64,000 bases of DNA from JAGVPT01 sp035505655 (GCA_035505655.1 DATJQP010000085.1:43997-107996), one strand, 5' to 3'. Shown: positions 18,920 to 27,751, counted from the first letter of the stretch. A program made the numbers and translations. The notes: a model not told the origin generated them from the letters alone.

Positions 18920-20005
18920 ATGGCACTGAAATTCAAGACCGCTCAGGAAACTGAATTCGACCTTCTCGCCCTCGGTGAGTGCATGATCCGCCTCAGCCCT
19001 CCCGGCCATCAGCGCATCGAGCTGACTCCGGTGTTCGAGGCGTATGCCGGCGGAGGCGAGTACAATGTCGCCTATGCGCTCTCCCGGTACGGGATGAGGA
19101 CAGCGTGGGTCTCACGGCTTGTCGACAATCCTCTCGGCGCATTCATCCGGAATCATGCCCGGGCGAGCGGCATGGACATCAGCGAGGTCGTACGGGTTCC
19201 GTATGACGGTTCCGGGCGTTCGGACAGGATCGGTCTCAACTTTACGGAGGTTGGCATCGGCGTCCGCGCGAGCGTGACAATGTACGACAGGGGGCATACG
19301 GCAATCGCCCATATGACTCCTTCGGATGTCGATTGGAAGCGGCTCTTTTCCGAACGGAAGACTCGCTGGTTCCACACTGGCGGGATTTTTACGGCTCTCA
19401 GCGACGGTTGCGCCGAGGTGGCCTTCGAGTCGATGAAGGCTGCCCACGAAGCCGGGACGGTTGTCAGCTACGACCTTAACTTCCGGAGCAAGCTCTGGTC
19501 GAGCACAAAAGCCATCGAAGTGACGAAACGGCTTGTACCGTTCATCGACGTCCTCATCGGCAACGAAGAGGACTTTCAGAAGGTCCTCGGGTTTGAGGTT
19601 GAAGGGACGGACGATAAGCTCGTATCGCTCCCGATCGAAGGCTACAAGAAGATGGTGAAGCGGGTCGTCGAGACGTTCCCGAATGTCAAGGCGGTCGGTA
19701 CGACGCTCCGGGAGGTCGTCAGCGGCCTCGTCAACAACTGGTCCGCAATCATGTATTACGACGGCGTCTTTTACGAGTCGAGGAAGTTCGCGAACCTTGA
19801 GATCGAAGACCGGGTAGGAGGCGGGGACGGTTTCTGCAGCGGCTTCGTCTACGGCCTCCTCCACGGGATGCCTCCGCAGGAGTGCGTTGAAATGGGGGCT
19901 GCCCATGGAGCGCTCCTTCAAAGCACGCGCGGAGATACGAGCATGGTTACGATGGAGGAGATCCGCCACGTCATGAAAGGCGGCAGTGCGAGGATCAAAC
20001 GATAG
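18920..20005 (+). CDS. kdgK: PfkB family sugar kinase, probable 2-keto-3-deoxygluconate kinase
   Basis: 361 residues of the ribokinase/PfkB fold. The N-terminal substrate region has GGGEYNVAYALSRYG. The C-terminal ATP/anion-hole signature is DRVGGGDGF with catalytic Asp303, and the TTLREV segment is also seen in KDG kinase-like proteins. It would phosphorylate KDG to KDPG, the substrate of Eda encoded downstream. It is clearly paralogous to the kinase at 21402-22484, so the two may divide substrates (KDG, gluconate or another sugar acid). No strong Shine-Dalgarno precedes ATG 18920. Confidence 0.82.
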   Translation: MALKFKTAQETEFDLLALGECMIRLSPPGHQRIELTPVFEAYAGGGEYNVAYALSRYGMRTAWVSRLVDNPLGAFIRNHARASGMDISEVVRVPYDGSGRSDRIGLNFTEVGIGVRASVTMYDRGHTAIAHMTPSDVDWKRLFSERKTRWFHTGGIFTALSDGCAEVAFESMKAAHEAGTVVSYDLNFRSKLWSSTKAIEVTKRLVPFIDVLIGNEEDFQKVLGFEVEGTDDKLVSLPIEGYKKMVKRVVETFPNVKAVGTTLREVVSGLVNNWSAIMYYDGVFYESRKFANLEIEDRVGGGDGFCSGFVYGLLHGMPPQECVEMGAAHGALLQSTRGDTSMVTMEEIRHVMKGGSARIKR

Positions 20006-20031
20006 GATCCTCCTCGAACGACCCGGAGGGC

Positions 20032-20076
20032 AATGGATAGCGCCGAGCCCGGGATGTGTTGAAAGGGCTATCCATT
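20032..20076 (+). other. Intra-operon hairpin with perfect 10-bp stem
   Basis: AATGGATAGC (20032-20041) and GCTATCCATT (20067-20076) are perfectly complementary with a 25-nt loop. The element lies in the 90-nt gap between the first kinase gene and uxaE, ending 19 nt before the uxaE start and just before its AGGAAG/AGGG ribosome-binding region. No U-tract follows. It could set differential expression by mRNA stability, or act as a protein-binding dyad. Confidence 0.6.
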
Positions 20077-20095
20077 AACAGGAAGATAGGGTAGA

Positions 20096-21349
20096 ATGAA
20101 GATAGAAAAATACTCGATCGGTATTGGAGATCGGTTTGGTCACCAGGGTGTCGCTCAGCTCGATGCATTTGTCAAGGCGCGGAAACTCGGCGTCGATGTT
20201 GTCCCGGTGTGGAACAAATCCAACCGCGAGCACATTCTCATCGGGACCCAGGCTCGGGACACGAGGCACGAAGCGGACGGAGCAGTGAAAAAACTCGGCT
20301 GGAGCTCATTGTACTACGTCGATGCCGATCACATCGGACTCAAGACCGTTGACAGTTTCATCGAACCGAGCGACTATTTCACGCTCGACGTCGCCGATTT
20401 CATCGGGATGGATCCGGACCCGGGGGACCTCTCGGAATTCGTGAAGTTCTGCGCGAAGTATGTCGGAACTCTCAGTATCCCGGGCGTTGCAGGAGGGATC
20501 GAGGTGGGGAAGGAGACAATTTCCGCCGTGGGCCGAAAATACCTTACCGCGGCGAAAGAGGCGGGAAAGATCTACCGCCACATCGCTTCGGTGAAGGGAA
20601 AGGAAGGGTTTGTCACGGAGGTTTCGACGGACGAGACGAACACTCCGCAGACTCCTGTGGAGCTCCTCTTCGTCCTCGCCGCGCTTGCGATGGAAAAGGT
20701 GCCGCTCCAGACCGTGGCACCGAAGTTCACTGGGCAATTTCTCAAGGGGGTTGACTACGTCGGCGACCTTGGGCAGTTCGCGAAGGAGTTTGATGAGGAT
20801 CTCGCCGTCATCAGGTATGCCGTGGCCGAGTTCGGGCTTCCACAGACCCTGAAGATCAGCGTTCATTCGGGAAGCGACAAGTTCTCGATTTATCCGATCA
20901 TCCATAAATCGATGAAGAAACTGGATGCGGGCATTCATCTGAAGACGGCCGGTACCACCTGGCTCGAAGAAGTGATCGGTCTTGCGAAATCCGGCGGAGA
21001 AGGACTCCGGATCGCAAAGGAGATCTACGCCCAATCGTACCTCCGCATTGAAGAGCTCTCGAAGCCCTATCTCACCGTCATCGACATTCGTGAGACGGAG
21101 CTGCCGAAGCCCGCGGAAGTCAACAAGTGGGGAAGCGCCGAGTATGTCCGCGCCCTCAAACACGACCGGAACGATCTCCTCTACAACCGGTCGTTTCGTC
21201 AGCTCGTTCACATCGGCTTTAAGGTAGCGGCGGAGATGGGAGAGCGGTATCTCGAGGCTCTCGAGAAGTTTGCGCCGGCGATTGCCGAGGGGGTGACGGA
21301 AAACATCTATGAACGACACCTGCGACCGATATTCCTCGGAAGCGACTGA
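20096..21349 (+). CDS. uxaE: Tagaturonate/fructuronate epimerase UxaE
   Basis: 417 residues. It matches the UxaE family first defined in Thermotoga maritima (TM0440), which epimerises D-tagaturonate to D-fructuronate and so feeds galacturonate into the glucuronate branch without UxaB and UxaA. Typical segments include GIGDRFGHQGVAQLDAF, STDETNTPQTPVELLFVL, TVAPKFTGQFLKGVDYVGD, KISVHSGSDKFSIYP and HLKTAGTTWLEE. No other DNA in the window encodes a tagaturonate reductase or altronate dehydratase, which fits a UxaE-based route. Preceded by the hairpin at 20032-20076. Confidence 0.92.
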   Translation: MKIEKYSIGIGDRFGHQGVAQLDAFVKARKLGVDVVPVWNKSNREHILIGTQARDTRHEADGAVKKLGWSSLYYVDADHIGLKTVDSFIEPSDYFTLDVADFIGMDPDPGDLSEFVKFCAKYVGTLSIPGVAGGIEVGKETISAVGRKYLTAAKEAGKIYRHIASVKGKEGFVTEVSTDETNTPQTPVELLFVLAALAMEKVPLQTVAPKFTGQFLKGVDYVGDLGQFAKEFDEDLAVIRYAVAEFGLPQTLKISVHSGSDKFSIYPIIHKSMKKLDAGIHLKTAGTTWLEEVIGLAKSGGEGLRIAKEIYAQSYLRIEELSKPYLTVIDIRETELPKPAEVNKWGSAEYVRALKHDRNDLLYNRSFRQLVHIGFKVAAEMGERYLEALEKFAPAIAEGVTENIYERHLRPIFLGSD

Positions 21350-21401
21350 TTCCGCGGGAGCCGGTTCGGGTTATCACACTGATTATGCGAAGGAGTACTC
21401 G

Positions 21402-22484
21402 ATGAGCAACGCGTTGAAGATTCAACCCTCCGGGGCGCTTGACCTGGTTTCGCTCGGAGCCCTGGTGCACAGGCTGGATCCGGGAATTATCCCATTCAGG
21501 AAGGCAACAGAATGTCACATCCACGTCAGCGGCGGCGAGTTCAATGTGGCGGCAAATCTTGCCGATTGTTTCCGGCTCAACACCGGAATCGCTTCCGCGA
21601 TGGTCGACTACCCGATCGGCGATCTCATTGCCGAGAGAGTGAGGGCGATGGGAGTGAAACCATTCTACAAACGATTCAAGCACAACGGTGTCAACGGTCC
21701 GAACATGGCAACTGTCTACAGCGACCGGGGCCAGGGGATGAGAGCCCCCGTTGTCTTTTACAATCGTTCGAATGAAGCGGCCGCCCAGTTGAAACCCGGA
21801 GATTTCGACTGGGGTGCAATCTTTGCGGGAGGAGTACGATGGTTCCACAGCGGCGGGATCTTCGCGGCGCTTTCACAAACGACGGGCGAAGTCATCATCG
21901 AGGGGATGAAGGCCGCGAAGAAGGCGGGAGCGATCGTCAGCTTTGATCTCAACTTTCGCGAGAAGCTCTGGAATATCTGGGGAGGCGAGAAGAAGGCGGT
22001 GGAGGTCATCGCGAGGATTGTCGAAAACGCGGACGTCCTCGTCGGCAACGAGGAGGATCTTCAGAAAGGCCTGGGGATTCCCGGACCCGAGGTTGCGGCA
22101 AAATCAAAGCTCGACCCGAGCGCGTTCTTTGGGATGATCGACAAGGTCGTTGCGAAACATCCGCAGGTGAAGGTTGTGGCGACGACACTGAGGGAAGTCC
22201 GCTCCACGAACCACCACAGTTGGAGCGCGGTGGCCTGGATCGACGGAAAAACGTACGTCGCTCCGACCGCTGAACTTGACGTTCTCGACAGGGTCGGAGG
22301 GGGTGATGGGTTCGCGAGCGGCTTCTTTTACGGTCTCCTGACGGGCGAGCAGCCCGAGGAGGCCGTGAAGCTCGGATGGGCTCACGGTGCACTTCTCACG
22401 ACATTCCCGGGCGATACAACCATGGCGACGGTCGAGCAGGTTCGCGCTTTTGCCAGGGGCGGATCCGCGCGCATTCAGCGGTAA
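21402..22484 (+). CDS. Second PfkB family sugar-acid kinase
   Basis: 360 residues from ATG 21402, chosen because AGGAG sits 6 nt upstream; the frame extends to 21309 but that part overlaps the end of uxaE and is polar and non-conserved. It has the PfkB fold with SGGEFNVAANLADCF near the N-terminus and DRVGGGDGF with catalytic Asp302. It is a diverged paralogue of the kinase at 18920-20005: shared features are the FHxGGIFxALS segment, DLNFR, the GNEEDxQK motif and TTLREV. It lies between uxaE and gnd. KDG is one candidate substrate; gluconate is another if the LarA-like protein makes gluconate. That is inference. Confidence 0.8.
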   Translation: MSNALKIQPSGALDLVSLGALVHRLDPGIIPFRKATECHIHVSGGEFNVAANLADCFRLNTGIASAMVDYPIGDLIAERVRAMGVKPFYKRFKHNGVNGPNMATVYSDRGQGMRAPVVFYNRSNEAAAQLKPGDFDWGAIFAGGVRWFHSGGIFAALSQTTGEVIIEGMKAAKKAGAIVSFDLNFREKLWNIWGGEKKAVEVIARIVENADVLVGNEEDLQKGLGIPGPEVAAKSKLDPSAFFGMIDKVVAKHPQVKVVATTLREVRSTNHHSWSAVAWIDGKTYVAPTAELDVLDRVGGGDGFASGFFYGLLTGEQPEEAVKLGWAHGALLTTFPGDTTMATVEQVRAFARGGSARIQR

Positions 22485-22535
22485 ACTTCTGTCCACTTAT
22501 CATCCGAAAAACAACAGCAAGAGAAAGTTATCAGC

Positions 22536-23990
22536 ATGAATCAGAAAGCAGATATGGGGCTTGTGGGACTCGCCGTCATGGGAGAGAATCTGGTCCTTAA
22601 TGTTGAGAGCCGCGGGTTCAGCGTCGCGGTGTTCAACCGAACGGTCGAAAAAGTCGACAATTTCGTCAACGGCAGGGCGAAGGGGAAGAAGATCATCGGC
22701 ACGCATTCGATTGCGGAGCTCGCCGGGGCGCTGAAAACACCCCGGAAGATTATGCTCATGGTCAAGGCCGGCAAACCGGTCGATGAATTCATCGAGCAGA
22801 TCATTCCCCACCTCGAGAAAGGGGATATCATCATTGACGGAGGGAACTCGCATTTCCCCGACACTATTCGAAGAACAAAGTATCTCGAATCGAAAGGACT
22901 CCTCTACATCGGAACAGGCGTCTCGGGAGGAGAAGAAGGGGCGCTCAAGGGACCGTCGATCATGCCCGGCGGTTCTCCGGCGGCGTGGCCGCACGTGAAG
23001 CCCATCTTCCAGTCGATCGCCGCAAAGGTCGCCGACGGTACGCCCTGCTGCGATTGGGTCGGAGAGAACGGGGCCGGACATTTCGTGAAAATGGTCCACA
23101 ACGGGATCGAGTACGGTGACATGCAGCTCATCTGCGAAGTCTACCAGATTATGAAGGAGCTTCTCGGCATGTCTGCCCCCGAGATGCACAAGGTTTTCGA
23201 GGAGTGGAATCGCGGCGAGCTCGACAGCTACCTCATTGAAATCACGAGGGACATCCTCGCTTTCAAGGATGCGGATGGGGCGCCGCTCGTGGACAAGATC
23301 CTCGACACGGCGGGACAGAAAGGGACGGGGAAGTGGACGAGTGTAGCCTCCCTTGACCTCGGGATCCCCCTCACCATGATCAGCGAGGCGGTCTACGGGC
23401 GATGTCTTTCCGCGGCCAAGGAAGACAGAGTCGAGGCCTCGAAGATTCTCAGAGGCCCCCAGCCGAAATTTACGGGAGACCGCAAGGCGTTCCTTGCCGA
23501 CCTCGAAAAAGCGCTCTATGCTTCGAAGATCGTCTCCTACGCGCAGGGTTATGTGCTTCTTAGGGCTGCCGCGGAGGAGTTCAAATGGAATCTGAACTAC
23601 GGCGGCATTGCTCTCCTCTGGCGCGGCGGATGCATCATCCGATCCAGGTTCCTTGGGAGGATCAAAGAAGCCTTCGACAAGAATCCATCGCTCTCTAACC
23701 TGCTTCTCGACCCCTTCTTCAAGGACACAGTCGAAGGATCACAGGAGGCATGGCGTCGCGTCCTCTCGACAGCGATTCTCAACGGAGTCTGGGTCCCGGC
23801 AATGGCGACGGCTCTCAATTATTTCGACGGCTACCGGAATGCACGCCTTCCGGCCAATCTTCTCCAGGCCCAGCGCGATTTCTTTGGGGCGCACATGTAC
23901 GAGCGGGTCGACAAGCCGCGGGGAGAGTTCTTCCATACGAACTGGACGGGACGCGGGGGTCATACCGCTTCTTCGACCTACGTCGTCTGA
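22536..23990 (+). CDS. gnd: 6-phosphogluconate dehydrogenase (decarboxylating)
   Basis: 484 residues, close to the long bacterial/eukaryotic form. It oxidatively decarboxylates 6-phosphogluconate to ribulose 5-phosphate, making NADPH. The Rossmann motif GLAVMGENLVLNVESRGF, the substrate loop GVSGGEEGALKGPSIMPGG, GHFVKMVHNGIEYGDMQ and the family signature LDTAGQKGTGKW are all present. It sits in the middle of the uronate operon, 51 nt after the second kinase and 54 nt before kduD. This is unusual because none of the standard uronate routes passes through 6-phosphogluconate; see the LarA-like gene. Confidence 0.97.
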   Translation: MNQKADMGLVGLAVMGENLVLNVESRGFSVAVFNRTVEKVDNFVNGRAKGKKIIGTHSIAELAGALKTPRKIMLMVKAGKPVDEFIEQIIPHLEKGDIIIDGGNSHFPDTIRRTKYLESKGLLYIGTGVSGGEEGALKGPSIMPGGSPAAWPHVKPIFQSIAAKVADGTPCCDWVGENGAGHFVKMVHNGIEYGDMQLICEVYQIMKELLGMSAPEMHKVFEEWNRGELDSYLIEITRDILAFKDADGAPLVDKILDTAGQKGTGKWTSVASLDLGIPLTMISEAVYGRCLSAAKEDRVEASKILRGPQPKFTGDRKAFLADLEKALYASKIVSYAQGYVLLRAAAEEFKWNLNYGGIALLWRGGCIIRSRFLGRIKEAFDKNPSLSNLLLDPFFKDTVEGSQEAWRRVLSTAILNGVWVPAMATALNYFDGYRNARLPANLLQAQRDFFGAHMYERVDKPRGEFFHTNWTGRGGHTASSTYVV

Positions 23991-24044
23991 GGAACTTTGC
24001 CCGGACGCTATCCATAAAATATACATTTGTTCAATGAGGATGTC

Positions 24045-24800
24045 GTGAGCAACTTATTCAATATCACAGGCAAGACTGCGATTGTCACGGGAGGGAGTAC
24101 CGGGCTCGGGGCAGGGATGGCGCTTGCTCTCGCGGAGGCGGGAGCCGATCTCGTCCTCGTCGACCGGACCGGCTGCGAAGAAACAGCTGACAAAGTCCGC
24201 GCATTCGGTCGGAAGGCGATCAACATCGTCGCCGACCTCTCGACGATCGACCCGATCGAAAGAATTATGCGGCAGACCATCCAGGAGTACGGGAAGGTCG
24301 ACATCCTCGTGAACAACGCGGGGATCATCCGACGGACTCCGGCGGCCGATTTCTCTGAAAAGGATTGGGACGAGGTCATGGCGATCAATTCCAAGACCGT
24401 CTTTTTCCTTTGCCAGGCTGCCGGGAGGGATATGTTGAAGCGAAAGTACGGGAAGATCGTCAACATCTCATCCCTCCTTGCCTTTCAGGGGGGAATCCTT
24501 GTCCCGTCGTACGCCGCTAGCAAAGCTGCGGTGGCACAGGTGACCAAAGCGCTCGCGAACGAGTGGGCGAGCCACGGTATCACGATCAACGCGATCGCTC
24601 CCGGCTATATGGCGACGAACAATACGAAGCCTCTCCGGGAGGATGCCGCCCGATCGAAATCGATTCTCGACCGTATTCCGGCCGGAAGATGGGGATTGCC
24701 CTCAGATCTGGGCGGAGCCGTTGTCTTCCTCGCGTCGCCGGCGTCGGACTATGTGAACGGCCACGTGCTCGTCGTGGACGGTGGCTGGCTGGCCCGGTAG
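24045..24800 (+). CDS. kduD: 2-deoxy-D-gluconate 3-dehydrogenase / KDG 5-dehydrogenase KduD
   Basis: 251 residues of a classical SDR. It reduces 2,5-diketo-3-deoxygluconate to KDG, the step after KduI. It has TGGSTGLGAGMALALAEAG, NNAG, and catalytic Tyr156/Lys160 in YAASK, with KduD-typical PGYMATNNTKPLR and IPAGRWG near the C-terminus. I start at GTG 24045 (sequence MSNLFNITGK) because TGAGGA lies 4 nt upstream; a TTG at 24027 is in frame but has no Shine-Dalgarno. It is followed by eda after 92 nt. Confidence 0.94.
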   Translation: MSNLFNITGKTAIVTGGSTGLGAGMALALAEAGADLVLVDRTGCEETADKVRAFGRKAINIVADLSTIDPIERIMRQTIQEYGKVDILVNNAGIIRRTPAADFSEKDWDEVMAINSKTVFFLCQAAGRDMLKRKYGKIVNISSLLAFQGGILVPSYAASKAAVAQVTKALANEWASHGITINAIAPGYMATNNTKPLREDAARSKSILDRIPAGRWGLPSDLGGAVVFLASPASDYVNGHVLVVDGGWLAR

Positions 24801-24892
24801 CTTTCGCCTCGGGTCTCGGCGTTTCCATCGCACGGACCGGTGCATCATGGCCCGATGCAGCGATTCTCAACCAGGAACTTTGAAGGATCTCT

Positions 24893-25549
24893 ATGTCAAG
24901 GAAAGAAGTCCTCGCGCGAATTCTCGAAACCGGCGCCGTTGCCGTTATCAGGATGAAGGATCCGAAGCGGCTTTCGAAGGTTGTCGAGGCGATAAGAGCG
25001 GGGGGAGTGAAATCGATCGAGATTACGATGACGGTTCCCGGAGCGGTCGAGATCATTCGCGAGATGGCACGATCCGCCCCACCGGATATTCTTATTGGTG
25101 CAGGGACGGTGACGGAGAAATCGGGAGCGATTGCGGTGATCGAGGCCGGGGCGAACTTTGTCGTCGGGCCGGCCCTCAATCTCGACATCCTCGCCGTCTG
25201 CCGCGAAAGAGATGTTGTCTGCATGCCCGGTTGCTTCTCACCGACTGAAATCCTCACCGGATGGAATGCCGGGGCCGACGTCATCAAGGTGTTTCCGGCC
25301 ACTTCGCTGGGCCCCAGGTATTTCAAAGACATCGCGGGGCCATTTCCTCAGATCCGTCTCATGCCCACCGGCGGCGTAACCGTGGACAACGTCGGCGAGT
25401 GGGTGGCAGCGGGGGCGGTTGCGGTTGGAATCGGAAGCGACCTGCTCGACAAGAAGGCGATCGAGGAAGAGAATTATGCCCTCCTTACCGAACGGGCAGC
25501 GCGTCTTTCGAAAAACTTCCTCGATGCCAGGTCGAAGGTAAAGAAATAG
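24893..25549 (+). CDS. eda: KDPG/KHG aldolase Eda
   Basis: 218 residues, a class I aldolase of the Entner-Doudoroff type. It splits 2-keto-3-deoxy-6-phosphogluconate into pyruvate and glyceraldehyde 3-phosphate. The Schiff-base lysine is Lys132 in DVIKVFPA. Other family segments are GAVAVIRMKD, GAGTVTEKSG, GCFSPTEIL and PTGGV. It is the last gene of the + strand uronate run and completes the pathway from unsaturated uronates and hexuronates to central metabolism. A convergent gene ends 32 nt away. Confidence 0.96.
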   Translation: MSRKEVLARILETGAVAVIRMKDPKRLSKVVEAIRAGGVKSIEITMTVPGAVEIIREMARSAPPDILIGAGTVTEKSGAIAVIEAGANFVVGPALNLDILAVCRERDVVCMPGCFSPTEILTGWNAGADVIKVFPATSLGPRYFKDIAGPFPQIRLMPTGGVTVDNVGEWVAAGAVAVGIGSDLLDKKAIEEENYALLTERAARLSKNFLDARSKVKK

Positions 25550-25580
25550 TGCGCCTCTCCACGGACGATCCCGCGGCTGG

Positions 25581-27425
25581 TCACTCTGTTCCTTTTGTTG
25601 GTCCGATATAAGTAAGCCGAAGCCCCCAGTCGTTTGCGTCCGGAAGATCGGGGAGCTGAACGATTCCGATTTTGCTTGCCGCAAGAATTCCCGCATCCAG
25701 CCAGCTCCCGCTTCGGGGATCGAACCACTTTGCTTCATACCTGCTGTTGAGCTTCGCCCCTCGTATTTGCGCTTTCGGACATCCCCGCTCAAAATAGGCC
25801 AGGAAGATTTCCTTGTCGGCGGTTCGCGCACAGTACGCCCACCCCTCGTACCCAAGCGTCAGGCTCGTCTTGTTTGGCGAGACGAGATCGGCGAGAGGAA
25901 CGAGATCCTGATATCGCCGGCCGATCGAGAAGGCAAAGGTCCGGAGAAATTGCATCTGCGCACCGGAGTTCCAGCGAAATGCTTCCCACATGTGGACCGG
26001 TGCGCTCGGCTCGATGTCCGCTCCCCAAATCCCTTCGGCACCGTAGACGTGTCCCGCGAATCCTCCCGAAAGAAAACTTCCGTACATCCCGGAGCGAACA
26101 AAAGCATCATCCAGAAATGTTCCTCCGGTCGCTCCGCGCGTGTAGTTTCCCCCTCCGGGACCCCGCGCATCCCGATATCCCGCGTAGTACGGCTCACCGT
26201 TGAGCGCGGGGAGAGGACTCTTCAGATTGAAAATCTCGGTGAGATACCAATAGTTGTCGTGTTCCCTCATGTTGCCGATTTGCTGAAGGGTGACCCACGA
26301 TCCTTCCCCCCAATTTTCGAGGGTTGAGGGATTTGCGTTGGCGGAGAGGAGCGTGCCGAACGGAGGGGGGCCGAATTTCGACTTCACCATGGCGATGGCG
26401 GCGCTATAATCGTCCGGACTCACCGTCTCGTCGATGATATCGAGGTGGATGGGGCTCAGGACCGTGTTGTTTGCCTGGTATCGTGCGAAGATATACTCGA
26501 TGAACCGTGCGTACGATTCGGGCCAGCCGTAGTACTTGTACCAGCACAGGCCCGCATCTCTGCGGGAAACCTCGATGAACGGAACAAAGCCGTTCGCGTT
26601 GAGATAATCGATCTTCCGGTCGATGTACCTGAAGTACGCAGGATTGATACTATCGACATTCGGAAACTGCTGTGCATACCCCGGTACGTTGCCGGGGAAG
26701 AAAAAGGGGCGACCCCCTTCGTTGTCCATGTTCTTGGCACTCCCGGTGCCGTACTCCAGCCACGCCGAACGCAGCGGGGTCTTCGAGGAGTCATCCATCA
26801 CAAGATGCCACGGCTTCCCGTCCGTCATCCAGTTCGGGAATGCGGCGATGACATTGATCCAGTTGTACCCCTGCGCCTTCCGATACCGGACATAATCCTT
26901 GAATCCCGCCGTCGAGTCGATCGGACGCTCTTTGTCATTGTCATACCATTTGAATCGATTCGTCCCCACCGCATACCACGTGTCGCCGATTGCGAAGAAG
27001 GGGGTGCCGTCCGCATATTCGAGTGCATGTCCGTTCGGTGTCGCTCTGATGAATCCGTGCCGGAGTGGATTCTGCTCTTTTTCAGCATCGGACCAATCGA
27101 TGGCGGTCACCGATCCGCTTTTCCCCGAGAGACCTCGGTCTTCGGGTGTCGATCCGCTTTTCCAGGTCCACTCTCCCGGTGCGGTCGCCGCGAACCTGAC
27201 ACGAAAAGTGTCTCCTCCATCCCAGAAGCCATAGACTCTTTTTGAGAACCCCGGAGCGGAAAGGTCTATCCAAACGAGCACCTCCCGGTAAGGGTTGGCG
27301 TACTTTGCCCTGGCATGCAAGATGACCTCCTGTTTCTCCCAAAGGTGGACGGTCTGAGCGTCTGCCGGTGTGAAGAAGAGAAGGAACGCAAGAAGGGAAA
27401 AGAAATGGATGAGGGGAGTTTTCAT
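25581..27425 (-). CDS. Secreted DUF5060/DUF4038 glycoside hydrolase, GH140-related
   Basis: 614 residues from the ATG at 27425, which begins a signal peptide (KTPLIHFFSLLAFLLFF); the frame runs upstream to 27605 but that part is not signal-like. An N-terminal beta domain (about 28-110, VHLWEKQEVILHARAKYANP and FWDGGDTFRVRFAAT) resembles DUF5060. A TIM-barrel region (about 130-480, with FFAIGDTWYAVG, RKAQGYNWINVIAAFPNW, FIEYIFARYQANNTV) is DUF4038-like, the family of the GH140 D-apiosidase that acts on rhamnogalacturonan II. The C-terminal beta domain resembles the putative collagen-binding domain found in such proteins. It converges with eda. A role in pectin side-chain removal is inferred; the exact linkage is unknown. 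Confidence 0.7.
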   Translation of the reverse strand: MKTPLIHFFSLLAFLLFFTPADAQTVHLWEKQEVILHARAKYANPYREVLVWIDLSAPGFSKRVYGFWDGGDTFRVRFAATAPGEWTWKSGSTPEDRGLSGKSGSVTAIDWSDAEKEQNPLRHGFIRATPNGHALEYADGTPFFAIGDTWYAVGTNRFKWYDNDKERPIDSTAGFKDYVRYRKAQGYNWINVIAAFPNWMTDGKPWHLVMDDSSKTPLRSAWLEYGTGSAKNMDNEGGRPFFFPGNVPGYAQQFPNVDSINPAYFRYIDRKIDYLNANGFVPFIEVSRRDAGLCWYKYYGWPESYARFIEYIFARYQANNTVLSPIHLDIIDETVSPDDYSAAIAMVKSKFGPPPFGTLLSANANPSTLENWGEGSWVTLQQIGNMREHDNYWYLTEIFNLKSPLPALNGEPYYAGYRDARGPGGGNYTRGATGGTFLDDAFVRSGMYGSFLSGGFAGHVYGAEGIWGADIEPSAPVHMWEAFRWNSGAQMQFLRTFAFSIGRRYQDLVPLADLVSPNKTSLTLGYEGWAYCARTADKEIFLAYFERGCPKAQIRGAKLNSRYEAKWFDPRSGSWLDAGILAASKIGIVQLPDLPDANDWGLRLTYIGPTKGTE

Positions 27426-27735
27426 GGCTGATCTTCTGTCTGTGCTGATGGATAATTGCGTGCGCCGGTATTCCGAGTGGACTCCGTGGAAAAAACGACC
27501 CGGACCCTTGTGGTCTGGAATGAACGACCCCGGAGACGGACCCGTCTTTCCTTCCAACAAGGACTCCGAGGTGAAGGGCAGAAAATTGGATGCGCGATAT
27601 TCCAAGGGCCACCCGCAGGATGGCGAAAATATCGGAATTCATTGATGAAGTATCAACCGGGAAGCGCCATGTTTCCTTTCCGCGAGATCCAGCCCCGTCT
27701 TCCCAAAAGGGCCCGTTTTGGGCGAAAAAACTATC

Positions 27736-27751
27736 CGGAAAGCGCTTCCCG
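27736..27751. promoter_or_regulatory. Candidate LacI-family operator dyad
   Basis: A 16-bp dyad, CGGAAAGCGCTTCCCG, with one mismatched base pair and an AGCGCT centre, resembling CcpA/LacI-type operators (AANCGNTT core). It lies upstream of the divergent GH140-like gene, about 310 bp from its start. No LacI-family regulator gene is in the window and the site was not seen upstream of the other pectin genes. Confidence 0.35.

Noticed and set aside
20306..21319. Minus-strand open frame of 337 codons opposite uxaE
   Set aside because: Antisense to a well-conserved gene, no recognisable protein features.
20067..24015. GCTATCCAT occurring both in the hairpin at 20067 and before kduD at 24007
   Set aside because: A 9-bp match in two gaps is weak evidence for a shared site, and the second copy has no inverted partner.
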